Origin: Coriaria nepalensis
Taxonomy: Eukaryota; Streptophyta; Magnoliopsida; Cucurbitales; Coriariaceae
Length of the DNA: 64,000 bases
Reading direction: 5' to 3'
Assembly: GCA_027186245.1 (NCBI GenBank)
Contig: CP114493.1
Location: 3,665,501 to 3,729,500, forward strand
Shown here: piece by piece, positions 23,030 through 35,101 of the stretch
Position numbering within the stretch: position 1 is the stretch's first letter
Layout of the letters: every line of letters starts with the position of its first letter
Translations under genes and position numbers: made by a program
Notes under the pieces: model-generated
Seen by the model: the letters and a program-made list of their open reading frames with translations, nothing else
Told to the model about the DNA's origin: nothing
The model's database searches: none

Positions 23030-23975
23030 AGAGTGAAAGATTTAACCTTCAAGGTTAATAATCAAACACTTGGAGTTTAAGAAGAATGATCAAACACTCA
23101 GGATTTAAGATCAAAGATCAAACACTCAGGATTTAAAAAGAAAGATAAATCACACAGAGTTTAAAATCAAAGAATTAAATACTAAGGGTTTAAGAGAAAG
23201 GATCAAACACTTAGCATTTAAGAGGAATGATCAAACACTCAGAGTTTAAAATCAAAAATAAAAAACTTAGGATTAAAGAGGAATGATCAAACATTCAGGA
23301 TTTACAATCAAAGATCAAACACTTATGACACATTTGATTCAATTTTTTGGTGGGAATAAAATGATTTTTCATTCCATTTTACTATTTGGTTCAAAAATTG
23401 ATGAAGTGAAAATGGAAAAACCATTCCCACTAGAATGAAAAAACAATTCCTATATTCCCACCAAAATAGGTGTCTTAGGTGGGAATCACTATAACCATTC
23501 ATTTACACGAGATATTTTACGTATTTTTTAAATTTTATTGTGGTAATAAAGTAATTTTTAAAACTTCTTAAACCTCATAATATTATATTTTGATTAATTT
23601 TTATTCCTCATTTTCATTCTCATTCCTTATGCAATTAGATACAAAATAAATTATCATTCTCATTCCCTCAGGAAATCGAACCAAATGTACCCTTAGAGCT
23701 TAAGAGAAAGGATCAAACACTCAAGGTTTAAGATTAAAGATCAAACACTTAGAGTTTAAGAGGAATGATCAAACACTCAGGGTTGAAGATTTTAGATCAC
23801 ACACTTAAGGTTTAAAAGGAAAGATAAAATACTCAGAGTTTAAAACCAAAGATCAAACACTTAGAGTTTTAGAGGAATGATAAAACACTAAGGGCTTAAG
23901 ATCAAAGATCAAACACTTAGTATTTAAGAGAAATGATAAAAAAAACACTTAGGGTTTAAGATCAAATATTGAACA
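23030..23975. repeat. Degenerate 28-bp tandem repeat array
   Basis: Consensus units read gatcaaacactcagagttta followed by agaggaat or agatcaaa. About twenty copies are present on the two sides of the insertion at 23326-23692. Units differ by several substitutions, and some are shortened to about 24 bp. There is no protein-coding meaning: frames are broken. Confidence 0.8.
23326..23692. mobile_element. PIF/Harbinger-type (Tourist-like) MITE with TTA target duplication
   Basis: A 367-bp element interrupts the 28-bp array. The right end, read on the minus strand, is GGGTACATTTGGTTCGATTT; the left end is the related TGACACATTTGATTCAATTT. Both are bordered by TTA (23323-23325 and 23693-23695), and joining the flanks restores an uninterrupted repeat unit (aaacactta then gagcttaag). 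The TIR GGxxCATTTGGTTC with a TTA duplication is typical of Tourist-like MITEs. It is non-coding. Confidence 0.8.
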
Positions 23976-23999
23976 TGCTCGATGGGTATGTCCAAGGCC

Positions 24000-24660
24000 C
24001 ATCGAGCATCGAGATCAAAGCCTAAAAAGCTCGAAGTCTCTAGGATTCATAACTCGAGCTATTGAAAACTTCATGGACATGATATTTTCTCATCATTTTT
24101 ACCAATATTTCACTCAAACTCAGATTACTCAATCAATAACACAAATTTCAGTCCAAAATACACATAAAACACTATTAAAAAAAACGTAGTTTCAAGTGTT
24201 TGGAATTTACCTTTGACCATTGATTTCGACGCCAACTTAGGTCGCATGCCGTCGTTCATGGCTTTCTCCGGCGAATCTTCCTTCCACCACTTCTTTAACT
24301 CCTCGTTATTTGGATTTTTTGTTTGAATCATTGTTGGGTAAGATTGATAGAAGTAGATGGGATTCTGGGATAAGAAGATTTTGTATAAAAAAGATGAAAT
24401 TCAACTTTGAAGAAGATGAAGAACGAGTTAAAGATGAAGAAGAAGCGGAAGAAAAACGTGAAGATGATGGTGGTGCGTAAATGGAGGGAAGATGAAGAGT
24501 TTCTATTTTCTTTTTTTTCTTTATGTTTTTTTTCTTAAATTAACCAAAGGGTAAAAACGTAATTAGATTTTTTATTTTTATTTTTTATTTAAAAAGTCAA
24601 TAAAAGTCAAATTAAGAGGCCTGCTTCAAAATTTTGGTTGGGTCTAACTTCTTAAATAAA
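24000..24660. other. Spacer with one unassigned short minus-strand frame
   Basis: A 41-codon frame on the minus strand (24331 down to about 24208, MIQTKNPNNEELKKWWKED) ends at a possible donor site GTAAAT. Nothing homologous is recognised, and it may be a transposon exon or chance. No other gene seen. Confidence 0.3.
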
Positions 24661-24664
24661 GTTT

Positions 24665-25080
24665 TTTTGGGAGTTAATTTTACAAATTCTTTTCACTGGT
24701 TGTTTGTTTTCATCCTTGTTTATTTTCATGTTTAATATTTTCATAATATTCAATTTTAACCATTTTAATTAAATTTTAAATTTTAATTAAATTTTATTTT
24801 TCTATCTATTATTTCTGATTCTTTACAATCTTAAATTTTAATAACAACCATTTTAATGCGTTTATTGATATTTTTAATATGTTATGTGTTAATTTTAGTA
24901 TTTATAAAACAAAAAATTATTTTTAAACCTTATAATTGTAAATTTGACTTTATGGATTAAAATAACAAATTTTGAAAGATTTAAAGATAAAATTAAACTA
25001 TTTATAAATTTAGGAACGAAAATAAATAAATAATAAATATTGAGGGGTGAAAATGATAATTTAATATTTTTTTTTTTTAA
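24665..25080. mobile_element. Degenerate relative of the 905-1441 MITE
   Basis: The left end tgggagttaattttacaaat and inner phrase gtttgttttcatcc, and the right end aggggtgaaaatgataattt, follow the layout of the element at 905-1441. The arms have diverged so much that the inverted repeat is only partly readable. Confidence 0.35.
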
Positions 25081-26393
25081 ACTATCATTTCATTTTATTT
25101 ATTTCTGCTATTTTTTAAAAGGTTTCATGAAGGTTTATAGTAGAATGGGCTGTTCCTAGAAGCTCTATTTATTTATTTTTTATTTCCTTCTATATTTGGA
25201 AGTATTCAGATTAATTGAACTCAACTTGAATTTTGATGATATATTCAGCTGAGCATATTCCTAATTTTATTTATTTCTTAATATGTGAATATATATATTA
25301 TATTATTATTTTATAACTATTAATTGATTAATAATAGGAGGACTGTGAATATTCCACATAACCTGAATTTTGCGACTTCATGTAGTGTAATATTATTGAT
25401 TGTCCAATTCCGATCCTTTTCAAGCATACCAATATACCATCTGACGGCTTGGCTATGCAACGTAAGATATACAGTACATGCAGGCAAATGAAAACTCTTG
25501 ATAGTCAACAAAAACTCTTCTGCTTCACTTCGTCAGATGCTTGATAGACACACCACACTTCTATCACCATGAAAATGCAGTTAAATCCCAATCTCTAACA
25601 ACCACTGTGATCATGGGTGCTGGAAACTGGTAATTATCAAACCTGAAGCTTACGGGTCACGATCCTGTCAATTTACCAATGGAGTAGAATTCCTTTTGAT
25701 AACAATCCAGACCCTTGATTACATCACAACAGGTGGATCTGTACATATAAAAGGCGGTCGTAGAATTTCCTTCAGGACGCCATTAACGCAATCGAGAGGA
25801 TACTAATCTCAAAATAACATATTATTCACATTCGATTTCCACGCTTAGGGAAACCAATTTCCACGCCTCTTATTACATTCGATTTTTTAAGTCCCAACTA
25901 TTTCTCCTGTACTAAAGAGAAAGATTCATGCCGAACATTTACATGAAGTGAAATTTTTCGAATGCTTCTAAAGTAGATTATGCTAAACACAAGAACCATC
26001 CATTACCCAAGTTTTATTTCCATACATTCAATAGCCACTAAGAAGCAGCTCCTTGCCTCCAAAAACAAGTGTGTATTACAAGTCTCAAAAACACTATGGA
26101 AGACATCATAAGTTGAACAAGAAGCATAAGAAGGTACAAAGGAAAGCAATAAATAAAGCATCGATTTGAAAATGGCCAGATATCAATTACCAATACTCAA
26201 TGACTACCAAAATTAGTTTATATCTGAAAAATGAAAGCACAAAAACAAATACAATTATCGGAAACAGAAGCTGTTGTGTAGGACAAAAAGATTGACCAAC
26301 ATCCAGAATATCTAAATTCTCCTTCTCATACCAATCAGAATCTAAACATGCATAAAAATCACCTTTTTATAGAAGGCAGCCTCTAGAGTCTAG
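25081..26393. other. Spacer and 3' flank of the PPR gene
   Basis: No gene recognised. A short minus-strand frame at 25320-25511 (with SQAVRWYIGMLEKDRNW) faintly recalls a retrotransposon gag, but too little is left to call. The last few hundred bases probably include the PPR gene's 3' UTR. Confidence 0.35.
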
Positions 26394-27614
26394 TTACAAA
26401 GGAAGAGCAGCTTCAATTTTTGCCCAGGAATCCACGGCAGATCCCTTTAGCCTTGCTTTCATCTTCTCGACAACTTGTCTCGCTTCCTCTGTCCTTGACA
26501 TCATTATCAAGCCCTGAACCAGACCCTCCATTGCCTCAAATGGAGGAACCCATTTCCTCTTTATAATCTCTTCACAAACCTTCAAAGCCGAATCAATCTC
26601 TCCTTCCTTAACCATGCTTCTAATCAAGGTAAAGTAAGTAAATGAATTTGGCGAAACAAATCCATCTTCCACCATACTATCCAAAACCTTTTTAGCAGAT
26701 TCCAAATCCCCAACCCTAGAAAACCCATCAATGATTGCATTATAACTAGAGGCATTCGGTTTTACATTATTCGAAACCATCTCGTCTAACAATTTCTTAG
26801 CCCTTACACATTCCTTGTTCTTGCACAACTTAGAAATCCTATGATTGTAAGTAGTCAGATTAAACTCCAATCCCATGTTTGATATTTCCTTAACAATAGC
26901 ATCAAACCCAGACCCATCCTTATTTTTCAAGTAAGCTTCTAACAGTAAGTTGTAGGAATCAATATTAGGGTTTACCTTAGCCTCCTTGTTCATCTTCTCG
27001 ATCCAATCACTAGCCGATTGAATATCATTTTCTTGAACGAACGCTTTCAGAACTAGATTATGCGAAACAGCGGTTGGAGTAACTTCAATTTTTGAAGGAA
27101 GAGTCTGGAACAGTTCATGAACCTTTTCAGGGAATCCATTAGTAAGATAAGCTGTGAGAACGGCGCAGAGCGATTTCTCGGAGAGGGGGCAAGGTTTGTG
27201 TTGGAGAAGATGATCGAAGGTTCTAATGGCTTGGTCGAGCAATCCGGAAGTAGAATAGAGCGTGATGAGGCGGATCCAGAAGCCTTCTGAGTTAGTGGCG
27301 GGAGAATCCTCTTGAGCTTGGAGGATTCGCTCGATTAGGTCAAATCGCTTGGCACGAACGAGCTTGCGAATGGAGAGATGGTAGATAGGGCGGTGGCGGC
27401 AGAAGGTGGGGAACTGGGCGGATTTCATGAAGATATCGGCGAGCTTGTCGGGGTCTGATTCGGATTGAATGGCGGTTAGAGCAGCTCGGAGAGAGGGAAA
27501 TGGAGGAGTGAGGTTTTGTTTGGGGATTTGAGCGGTGGAGTATGGGATGGATGAGGAGATTGAAGATGATTTAGAGATGAGGAGTCGGCGAATTCTGAAC
27601 ATAGTGGAAGCCAT
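26394..27614 (-). CDS. P-class pentatricopeptide repeat protein, probably mitochondrial
   Basis: Intronless 406-residue protein. The N-terminus MASTMFRIRRLLISKSSSIS is rich in Arg and Ser and lacks acids, as in a mitochondrial presequence. About eight tandem PPR motifs of 35 residues follow from about residue 90; clear ones start NSEGFWIRLITLYSTSGLLD, SHNLVLKAFVQENDI, SYNLLLEAYLKN, TYNHRISKLCKN, SYNAIIDGFSRVGDLES and TYFTLIRSMVKEGEIDS. There is no E, DYW or SMR domain. Length and layout match the Arabidopsis pair At1g55890 / At3g13160, described as mitoribosome-associated PPRs. That specific role is inference from memory; RNA-binding PPR identity is firm. Confidence 0.93.
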   Translation of the reverse strand: MASTMFRIRRLLISKSSSISSSIPYSTAQIPKQNLTPPFPSLRAALTAIQSESDPDKLADIFMKSAQFPTFCRHRPIYHLSIRKLVRAKRFDLIERILQAQEDSPATNSEGFWIRLITLYSTSGLLDQAIRTFDHLLQHKPCPLSEKSLCAVLTAYLTNGFPEKVHELFQTLPSKIEVTPTAVSHNLVLKAFVQENDIQSASDWIEKMNKEAKVNPNIDSYNLLLEAYLKNKDGSGFDAIVKEISNMGLEFNLTTYNHRISKLCKNKECVRAKKLLDEMVSNNVKPNASSYNAIIDGFSRVGDLESAKKVLDSMVEDGFVSPNSFTYFTLIRSMVKEGEIDSALKVCEEIIKRKWVPPFEAMEGLVQGLIMMSRTEEARQVVEKMKARLKGSAVDSWAKIEAALPL

Positions 27615-28040
27615 GGGAGGAGGGAAGAAAAAAGCTTGAAGGTGTGTTCTTTGTAAAGAGATGGAAAGAGTGAGTAGTAGGGTTTAAGGGTTTACTGTAG
27701 GCTTTGCAGGTGAAGTGCAACAGAGTACTGCGATGATCACAACATGCGGGTCCTACCCGGTAGTTTTCGGTTCGGGTAATCCGGATCCAAACAGGATGGT
27801 CCGGTGCATTGAGCCTTCACGTCTCAACTCAGCCCGCACGTTCTTCAGCCTTGGCGCGTTCAGCTACACTATTTCTTTCGGCAATGGTCCCCATGCGTCA
27901 TTCATTTGGCTCAGCGAAGCCATTCAGTTGATGTTTACCAAGGTTGATTGGAAGCTTTGCTTCCATGGAATTTTGATTATGCTATCTATATAAATTGGCC
28001 AATTCATTCTTATTTTCATTGTTCTTTTTGATATTTAGGA
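27615..28040. other. 5' flank of the PPR gene
   Basis: Upstream region of the minus-strand PPR gene. A plus-strand frame at 27715-27993 exists, but its protein is not recognised and it starts about 100 bp from the PPR start. It may be chance. Confidence 0.35.
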
Positions 28041-28289
28041 ATGGCGATTGGTGTTGTTTTCTCTCTTGCAATGGGAGTTACCCACTCCCGAGCACTATCT
28101 CATTTCAACTTCAATGTCTTGGTTCAAAAATTCAGCTTGAATAGTTTAGGTAAGATCGGTTCAAGGTACCTCAATGGGACTGTTACACTTGGTATTCAGT
28201 CCACTAGAGGATCTTTCACTCTTCCTGCCTATTCAGCCGGTGATTGGGCAGGTAATATGTCAAGAATAGTGAATTATTATTCTTATTAA
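28041..28289 (+). pseudogene. Fragment of Ty1/copia RNase H domain
   Basis: An 82-codon frame contains RYLNGTVTLGIQ and AYSAGDWAGN. These match the copia RNase H pattern of a RYLKGT-type phrase, a spacer, and YSDADWAG; the catalytic Asp region is altered from DADW to AGDW. It is on the plus strand, opposite to the copia element immediately to its right, so it belongs to another insertion. Confidence 0.55.
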
Positions 28290-28319
28290 CATCATTTAAT
28301 CAACCGGGAAACTATATAT

Positions 28320-29460
28320 TGTTCAAAAACGAGTTCAAAATCTCACAATGGAAGTAATTATTGGTTCCAACATATAATAAAACTTTTGATGATCTTTTAT
28401 AAATAGATAAATTAATCATACATCTACACAAAAATGTCATATCTTAGCCTATGTGAATTGATCGTCGAGACTCACACCATGATCATCCAGGTAGATCCTC
28501 AACACAATAGGATGTGTGTGGCTATTTAAAGATGATAAAGGTTTATTTTTTCTTTTCTCTTAAAAAAATCTCTTCAAAAAACCATCTTTTCAAAAGGCTC
28601 TCCAAAATAATTAGAATGTGATGTATTTATAGGACTCTATTATGTTTTTTCTATTTAATATTATTTTTAATTTAAACTCTTTAAATTAATTGAATTGACG
28701 GCTCAATTATAATATTAAATGATGAGATAATCATTTGATGATATATTTGATATGCTCAAATCTTTTCAAATATGATTTAAAATATAATTTTATTTATTTC
28801 AAATCATATCATATCTTTAATGATATATTTGATTGAATCAAACATTTTCAAATCTTATTTGAAATAGAATCTCATCTATTTTAATTCTTTACTTGAAATT
28901 TAAATTAGTTTCTCAAACCAATTTAGATTTGATTTACTTAATCTTAATATTAAATTAATATTTCATATCAATTTAATATTATATATAACATATTTAATTC
29001 AAAATCAAATATATTATTATTTAATATATGAATTTCGAAATTCATCATTTAAAATATATCTTTTAATTAATTAATTAATTAACACTAATTATGTCATAGT
29101 TACAAATTTATTCTAGAAAACTATTTTCTTGCAAATAAGTTCTTTTTTCAACTTTTGTCATTCTTACCCTATACAATATTTTATAAATGTGATTTGAGGA
29201 TCATGAACCTATGATTCCAAGTTCTAATAAATTAGATTATTAATTAAATTATTTAATCTAATAAATCTAATTTATTAATCATAATATTATTCCACTAAAA
29301 ATATAGTATTGCACTCGTGCAATTATAAAACATATTACTCAACAATCTCTAGTAGTCCATTGATATTGTCATTATATGTAATCTAATCCTCTAATAATTG
29401 ATACATAATTAGAGCTGATCAAAATTATTATTTTACCCTTCTAATTATCTATTTATCCTT
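28320..29460 (-). repeat. 3' LTR copy (truncated on its inner side)
   Basis: Shares long stretches with 32396-33420, for example the ggaagtaattattgg / agaagcgattattgg region, the ctatttaatattatttttaa phrase and aatttcgaaattca. Similarity stops near 29460 while the right copy appears to continue, so part of this LTR has been deleted. Confidence 0.65.
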
Positions 29461-29534
29461 AAGTAAAATTTCATCATCTTCCACTAAACATGCTTCTAAA
29501 ATAAGTAAATCATCTTTACCTTTTTTTTTCTCCT

Positions 29535-30411
29535 TCAGCTCAAAGAAATACTTGTTACATTTCCTTTCCAGTTGCCATCAACTCCATAATGGAAAGACTT
29601 TCCATTGGGTTTCTTTTTCTTAGAGTTGTCTTTCTTCTTGTTCTCCTTGCCTTTTAAGTGAATTCTTGGCTTTCTTTCCCTTCTGATCTTTACCATTGGT
29701 ATTCTTCCTCTTATTGTTCTTAGCATAAGATGAACATGGTTTTTGTTCAACAACATTTGCTTCACCATTTTTGGACCTTGCCTTATTAAGGGTCTCGAAA
29801 GTATATAATTCATTCAACAGTTAAGTCATGTTATACTGCAGTTTGTTCATAACATAGTTAGTAGTGAATGCATCAAGAGCCGATGAGAGTGACTGAAGAA
29901 TGATGCTTACTTAAGTGCGCTTATCAATGGTAGCCTCATGTATTTCCACCTTATACATCATGTTGATCATGCTTAAAACATTATCTATTACATAAACTTA
30001 TTTCTTCATCTTGGTGTTCATGTAGGTTCCAGTAGCCTCATGATGGCTTTCAATAAAGTGCTGCCCAAACAAGGCCTGTAGAGAGTCTAATATATCATAT
30101 GCACTCTCCACGTTTTCATGTTTCTTCCTTGGAATATCACTCATGCTCATTATCAATATGTAGCATTTGGCCTTGTTGTTGGATTGAATCCAATGGTCAC
30201 ACTTTTCCCGTACATTACAGGCAGGAGTCGCAGCCGGCTCTTCAAGACATTCTTCAGTCAAGACAAATTTATAGTTTTCACAAATTAATACCATGTTCAA
30301 GTTTGATTTAAATTTCATAAAATTTTCACCAATTAATATGTATTTGTTGAGTAAAGTGGTAACGAGATTATTGATTGAAGATATAATGATTGTTGAAATT
30401 AAATAAAACAT
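29535..30411 (-). pseudogene. Ty1/copia gag remnant
   Basis: Minus-strand translation contains LIGENFMKFKSNLN, KFVLTEECLEEPA, MSMSDIPRKKHENV, LDSLQALFGQ and HEATGTYMNTKMKK, all standard for a copia gag of the UBN2 type. A second frame to the left carries a Lys-rich stretch (NNKRKNTNGKDQKGKKAKN) normally just before the zinc knuckle. Frameshifts separate the two. No pol follows. Confidence 0.75.
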
Positions 30412-32381
30412 ACATGATTCATTACAATTGAAATGAATATCAAAGTTTCAAAATAGTAAATATGATGCATAAATGCAACAAATAAAACACATGAAATTAT
30501 TTATTACTAAACCACGGTAAATTAACTTAATAATTAATGTGCTATCTTAGGGTTGGTAATATTAATTTAAATTAGTTTTGAGATATTCATAAACTTACGA
30601 GTAAAACTTAAAATATCTCATATTTTCTATTTTACTCATAAATTACTATTTATTTGGTCAAGACATAATTAACTTAAAGCTTAATCATGTCTTTGTGGCT
30701 TAACTCGAAAGTTGCCACATTAGGATCAATCAAGTTCGAAATACATCACTTTTCTCTATCTTCTTAAGAAGCCAACATTGATATTAATATAGTCTGAAAT
30801 CTTCCTTAGGGGGACGAAAACAAAGTCATTTCGAGACCATTTCCATATCTCACGGTGTTGTACTAATAATGAAGACCGCTGATTATATTGTCATAATAAC
30901 CTTCTCTCACTCACTATTTTAAAATATGTATTTTCATAAAACATCTAATATTTTCAAATAAAACTAATTAATTAATTCTAAATTAATTACCAATTAATAT
31001 AATCCTATTATTTATAAATACAAATCTTATTGGGCCTAGATTTAATTTAAACTTTTTATTTCATATCTTAATATGAACATAATCTTATTAACTGAACCTA
31101 ATTTATAATGAATAGCCTAATTATATTCATAAAACTTTAATAAAACTCCTTATAACAAAGCTGGTCTCTTAAAGTCCTAACGTAAATGATTAACTTTATT
31201 AGATGTTATTACTAAGTTTAATTCTTTAAAATTTAGTCAATTTATGTAATTAATTTTTTCAAATAAATCACATAAACGTATAGAACATTCCTAATAAATC
31301 ACATTTCCACTTATGAGATGCATAATTTATAATAAAAATATGTGGGTATTCATGTTTGACATGCAATGGATTAATATATGAATATGTTATCAATCAAATT
31401 AAATCAATCAATCATGAATATGTAATTTTGGATATTTTTAAAATTTACACCCTTTGGAAAAAAATACAAATAAATAAAAACTAAAAAATATATAAGGGTT
31501 TCAAATGTTACGATCTTCCCGAAACTTACTCTATATTGAATCTGAGTCCAACTAGTAATTCTTTTAATCAAACTAAATTTCATAATCCCTAGAAAAATAA
31601 TTTTTCTAACCCTAATTAAATTTTTAACTTAATTATTTCAAATTGGGCCAAAATTCTTTCGAGCTTATTGGACTTTATGGGTCAAAACCTAATACACTAT
31701 TTGGTTTTTCAAAAAATCTAAAATTAAGTTAATAGGCTTAAAATATATTATTTTTGGACCACAAATAAGTGGGTCAAACCCATTGATTGGGCGGGTCATG
31801 GGTCGAACCGATAACTTGATCCGTTAGAGCACCACGGGCCGAAGCCTGTGGAACCCCCTAAGGTAAACCGCATGCAGCTATGGCTTGGGACAGCCGTCGC
31901 TGCCTCCGGCTGGGCACGATGGCCAGAGATAGTGGCTAGGACAACTACTGATCCGTCCAGTAACTTTGGGTCGCGAGACTATCCTAAGCCTCTGGCAACT
32001 GCACTGCAGGACAGTCCTGTAGTCTGCTGCTTGCAGCAATGTGCTGCCGTTGGTTGCCATATTTGAAGCCCTGTCGTGGGGTTTCTTCTTCTTCTCTGTC
32101 ATGAAGAATTATACAACAAAAGAAAATTATACAAAAAATCATACGCCCCATAGAGGCTTACACAAAATCTAGAGAAAGAAAATTAAAAAAATTCTTAACC
32201 CAAAATCACTATATAATTAATGATCTATTATATCAATCATACATTCAAAAATATAAATAGTATATAACATAAATTTTCTAAAAATATTTAGCGATTAATC
32301 TATATATATATATATGTATATACATAATTGATAATTTAAAAATCTCACAAAGCGATTAATCTATATATATATGTAAAAATT
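30412..32381. other. Leader region of the deleted copia element, with a G/C-richer patch
   Basis: About 2 kb between gag and primer-binding site, long for a copia leader. A patch at about 31780-32070 is far less A/T-rich than its surroundings and might be an inserted foreign fragment; the open frames there match nothing I know. Two copies of gcgattaatctatatatata lie near 32290 and 32352. Confidence 0.4.
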
Positions 32382-32393
32382 GCTCTGATACCA
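32382..32393 (-). other. Primer-binding site for initiator tRNA-Met
   Basis: The minus strand reads TGGTATCAGAGC, two bases from the right LTR copy, which is the usual plant copia primer-binding site. Confidence 0.8.
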
Positions 32394-32395
32394 CT

Positions 32396-33430
32396 TATTG
32401 GAAATCAGGTTTAAAATTCACAGTAGAAGCGATTATTGGTCCTAGTATATAACAAAAATTTTCTAAAAATATTTAGCGATCTTTTATATACATATAAATT
32501 AATCTTAACCACTAGTTAAAGAAATCATACATGTGTCTACGCAAGTTGACCACTAAAACTCACACCAAGATCTTTTAAGTTAATTCTCAACACTTTAGGA
32601 CATGTGTGGGTAGATAAAGATGACAATATTTTTTCTCTTTACGGTGATCTATTCTCATCGTTTTCTAAACAATTTAGAATATGATGTATTTATAGAATTC
32701 GACTAGGTTTCCTATTTAATATTATTTTTAATTTAAATATTTTAAATTAATCGGACTAATAATTTAATCATAATATTAAATGATAACAAAATCATAATAT
32801 ATTTGATTTGGTGATATGTTTTCAAATATAATTTAAAAATAGAGTTTTATCTATTTTAAATCAAATCATATTTTCTTTGAATTTTAAATTAGTTTGTCAA
32901 ACTAATTTAAATTTAACTTGCATAATTTTAATACTAAATTGATATCTCATTATAATTTAATATTAGTTAGTATATTTAATTTAAAATTAAATATTATTAT
33001 TTATTTAAAGTGAATTTCGAAATTCACTTCATTATTTAAATACATCTTTTAATTAATTAATTAATATCAATTATCTCATAATTACATATTCACCCCAGAA
33101 AATTATTTTCCTTGTAAATAAATCTTTTTTCTACCTTCGTCACTCTAAATTTATAATTTCAAGTTATAATAAATTAGATTATTAATTAAATTATTTAATC
33201 TAATAAATATTATTTATTAATCCCAATATTATTCTACTAAAAAATGAGATTGTACTTTTGCAATTATAGAATATATTGCTAAGCAATCTATAGTAGTCCA
33301 TTGATAATATCATTACATGTAATTTAATCCTCAAATAATTAATTCATAATTAGAATTAGTCAAAATTATTGTTTTACCTCTTTAATTATCTATCTATCTT
33401 TTAGTACCATTAATTCATTAATACATGGTT
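32396..33430 (-). repeat. 5' LTR copy of the deleted copia element
   Basis: Adjoins the primer-binding site. The terminal CA expected at the LTR end appears mutated to TA (plus strand tattgg). Extends at least to 33420; sequence after that has no partner in the left copy because that copy is truncated. Confidence 0.6.
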
Positions 33431-35101
33431 CATTTATAACTTATTTAAGTCATAGATATAAATTTGAGCTTAAAACCATTCAATTTTAAAATTAACCCTC
33501 AAATGAACCAATATACAATCTTCTATAAAGAAGATTTATATTTCATATCTATAAATCATGTTCACAGCTGCTTATCCCAATAAACTTCCAAAACAAAAGT
33601 CTTTAGTTTGTTTTACAAACAATACCATGACAAGTGAAGTAAAAGATCCAATTGACTTAAACAGGAGTTTATGACTACTCGTGATTTAGATTGATGTGCA
33701 TATGATCATTTATTAATATGAATAAAATTATTTATGGAAAACGGTAAGTTGATAAATAATTAATTTATATCGGGTCCATTCTTATATAATTCAATTATAT
33801 AAAGCATCTCCACTAAGGTGTCTATCTATATTAGTGATCCGAATTTAGATACTTGCATTCATAATGCTAGTAGACTGTACTAGCAAACATTAATTAAACA
33901 TTATATACTTTAACATGTTGCGGATAATTTAATTCATTATCTATAATATTAATCTTCTCGTACAAATATAAGATTATAATTACACAAATAAATTTAAAAT
34001 TTGATGATATTAATACATATTATTCAATAATTATATATTCGAATAATTATATAAAAAATATCATTTTTATTAATTTTATAAAAATATACTTATTACATAT
34101 TTTTAAAATACCAATCCCAATAATAACAACTAAAATTCATCACTATTACATGCATTATTCTCATATATTACCTCATTTATTATATAATAATAATATTTAT
34201 AATTATAATAAAATTTGATTTATTACGGAACCTTAAATCATCATATCCATTAAAAAAAAATATATATTGTATGAGGTTTTTATTAAAGTAAGGATAAAAT
34301 TTTAATTTTGAAAATGGGCAAGGGACAATGTGCTTCATGACCCCCCCTTGAATCCACCTTTGTCGATAAATATATCAAAAAGCGGAAGTTTGAATGGTGA
34401 AATATAATTATGTCTTTTCTTTGTTTTGTTTTTTATTTTTATTTTTTAATCTAAATACAAATTTATTACTATTCAAACTAATAATATATTAAGCCATGCA
34501 TTTTATGATTTAATCTATCTAAAAATTGTAAATTAAATTAATACATTTTATTTATTTTTATATATATATTATTCTTTCTATTTTTTTGAATGCTTAAATA
34601 TAAAACAAAAAAGAATTCTTCTCAAATTAACTTTATAAATAAAGAGTTACAAATTATTATAAAATCTCATAATATATATAAGTTCCGGATATAAAATCTA
34701 TATACAAGTTTCAAAATTATATAAATTTTACATTAACTTATAACTCTTTTTATTTATATACTAATTTAAGGGAAGTTTCACTCTAAAGATAATTGAATTT
34801 TGCTATCTTGATCTAATAAATAGAAGATTTTTTTATTTTTTATTTTAGCCAAACAAATAGTAGATTTTACCCATTAATTTTGTAAGGCTAAATTATTATT
34901 TTCATCTTATAAGAAATATAAATAAATAATAAAAATTTAGGTTAATTTAGTTTTTTTTTTTAATTCTCACACATATTTTTGTCTTCAACTTTGCCTCCAC
35001 TAAAAACCGCCACGTGTCCAGCGGTGGGACAGCAAAAGGTCCGTCGACAATTTGTGTACGGCGACGAAGGAGGAGGTGAGAGGCAGGAGAAAGCTTGAGA
35101 G
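33431..35101. other. A/T-rich spacer, possibly the rest of the LTR, then J-protein promoter
   Basis: No gene recognised. The first several hundred bases may still be LTR. A phrase aaggctaaattattattttc near 34882 recalls the MITE family end at 905. The final 150 bp are less A/T-rich and presumably hold the promoter and leader of the plus-strand gene at 35102. Confidence 0.4.

Larger units (their letters stand above)
28320..33430 (-). mobile_element. Internally deleted Ty1/copia retrotransposon with two LTR copies
   Basis: Two same-direction copies of a long A/T-rich sequence (28320-29460 and 32396 to at least 33420) flank a minus-strand copia gag (29535-30411). Next to the inner edge of the right copy, at 32382-32393, the minus strand reads TGGTATCAGAGC, the primer-binding site complementary to initiator Met tRNA. 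So the right copy is the 5' LTR and the element runs right to left. Protease, integrase, reverse transcriptase and RNase H are absent, and gag almost abuts the left LTR, whose inner end is lost. The outer right boundary is uncertain and could lie beyond 33430. Confidence 0.75.

Noticed and set aside
23030..23975. Coding repeat protein
   Set aside because: The 28-bp unit is not a multiple of three and frames are interrupted by stops.
25320..25511. Possible Ty3/gypsy gag fragment
   Set aside because: Only about 20 residues look suggestive (AVRWYIGML); too short to claim.
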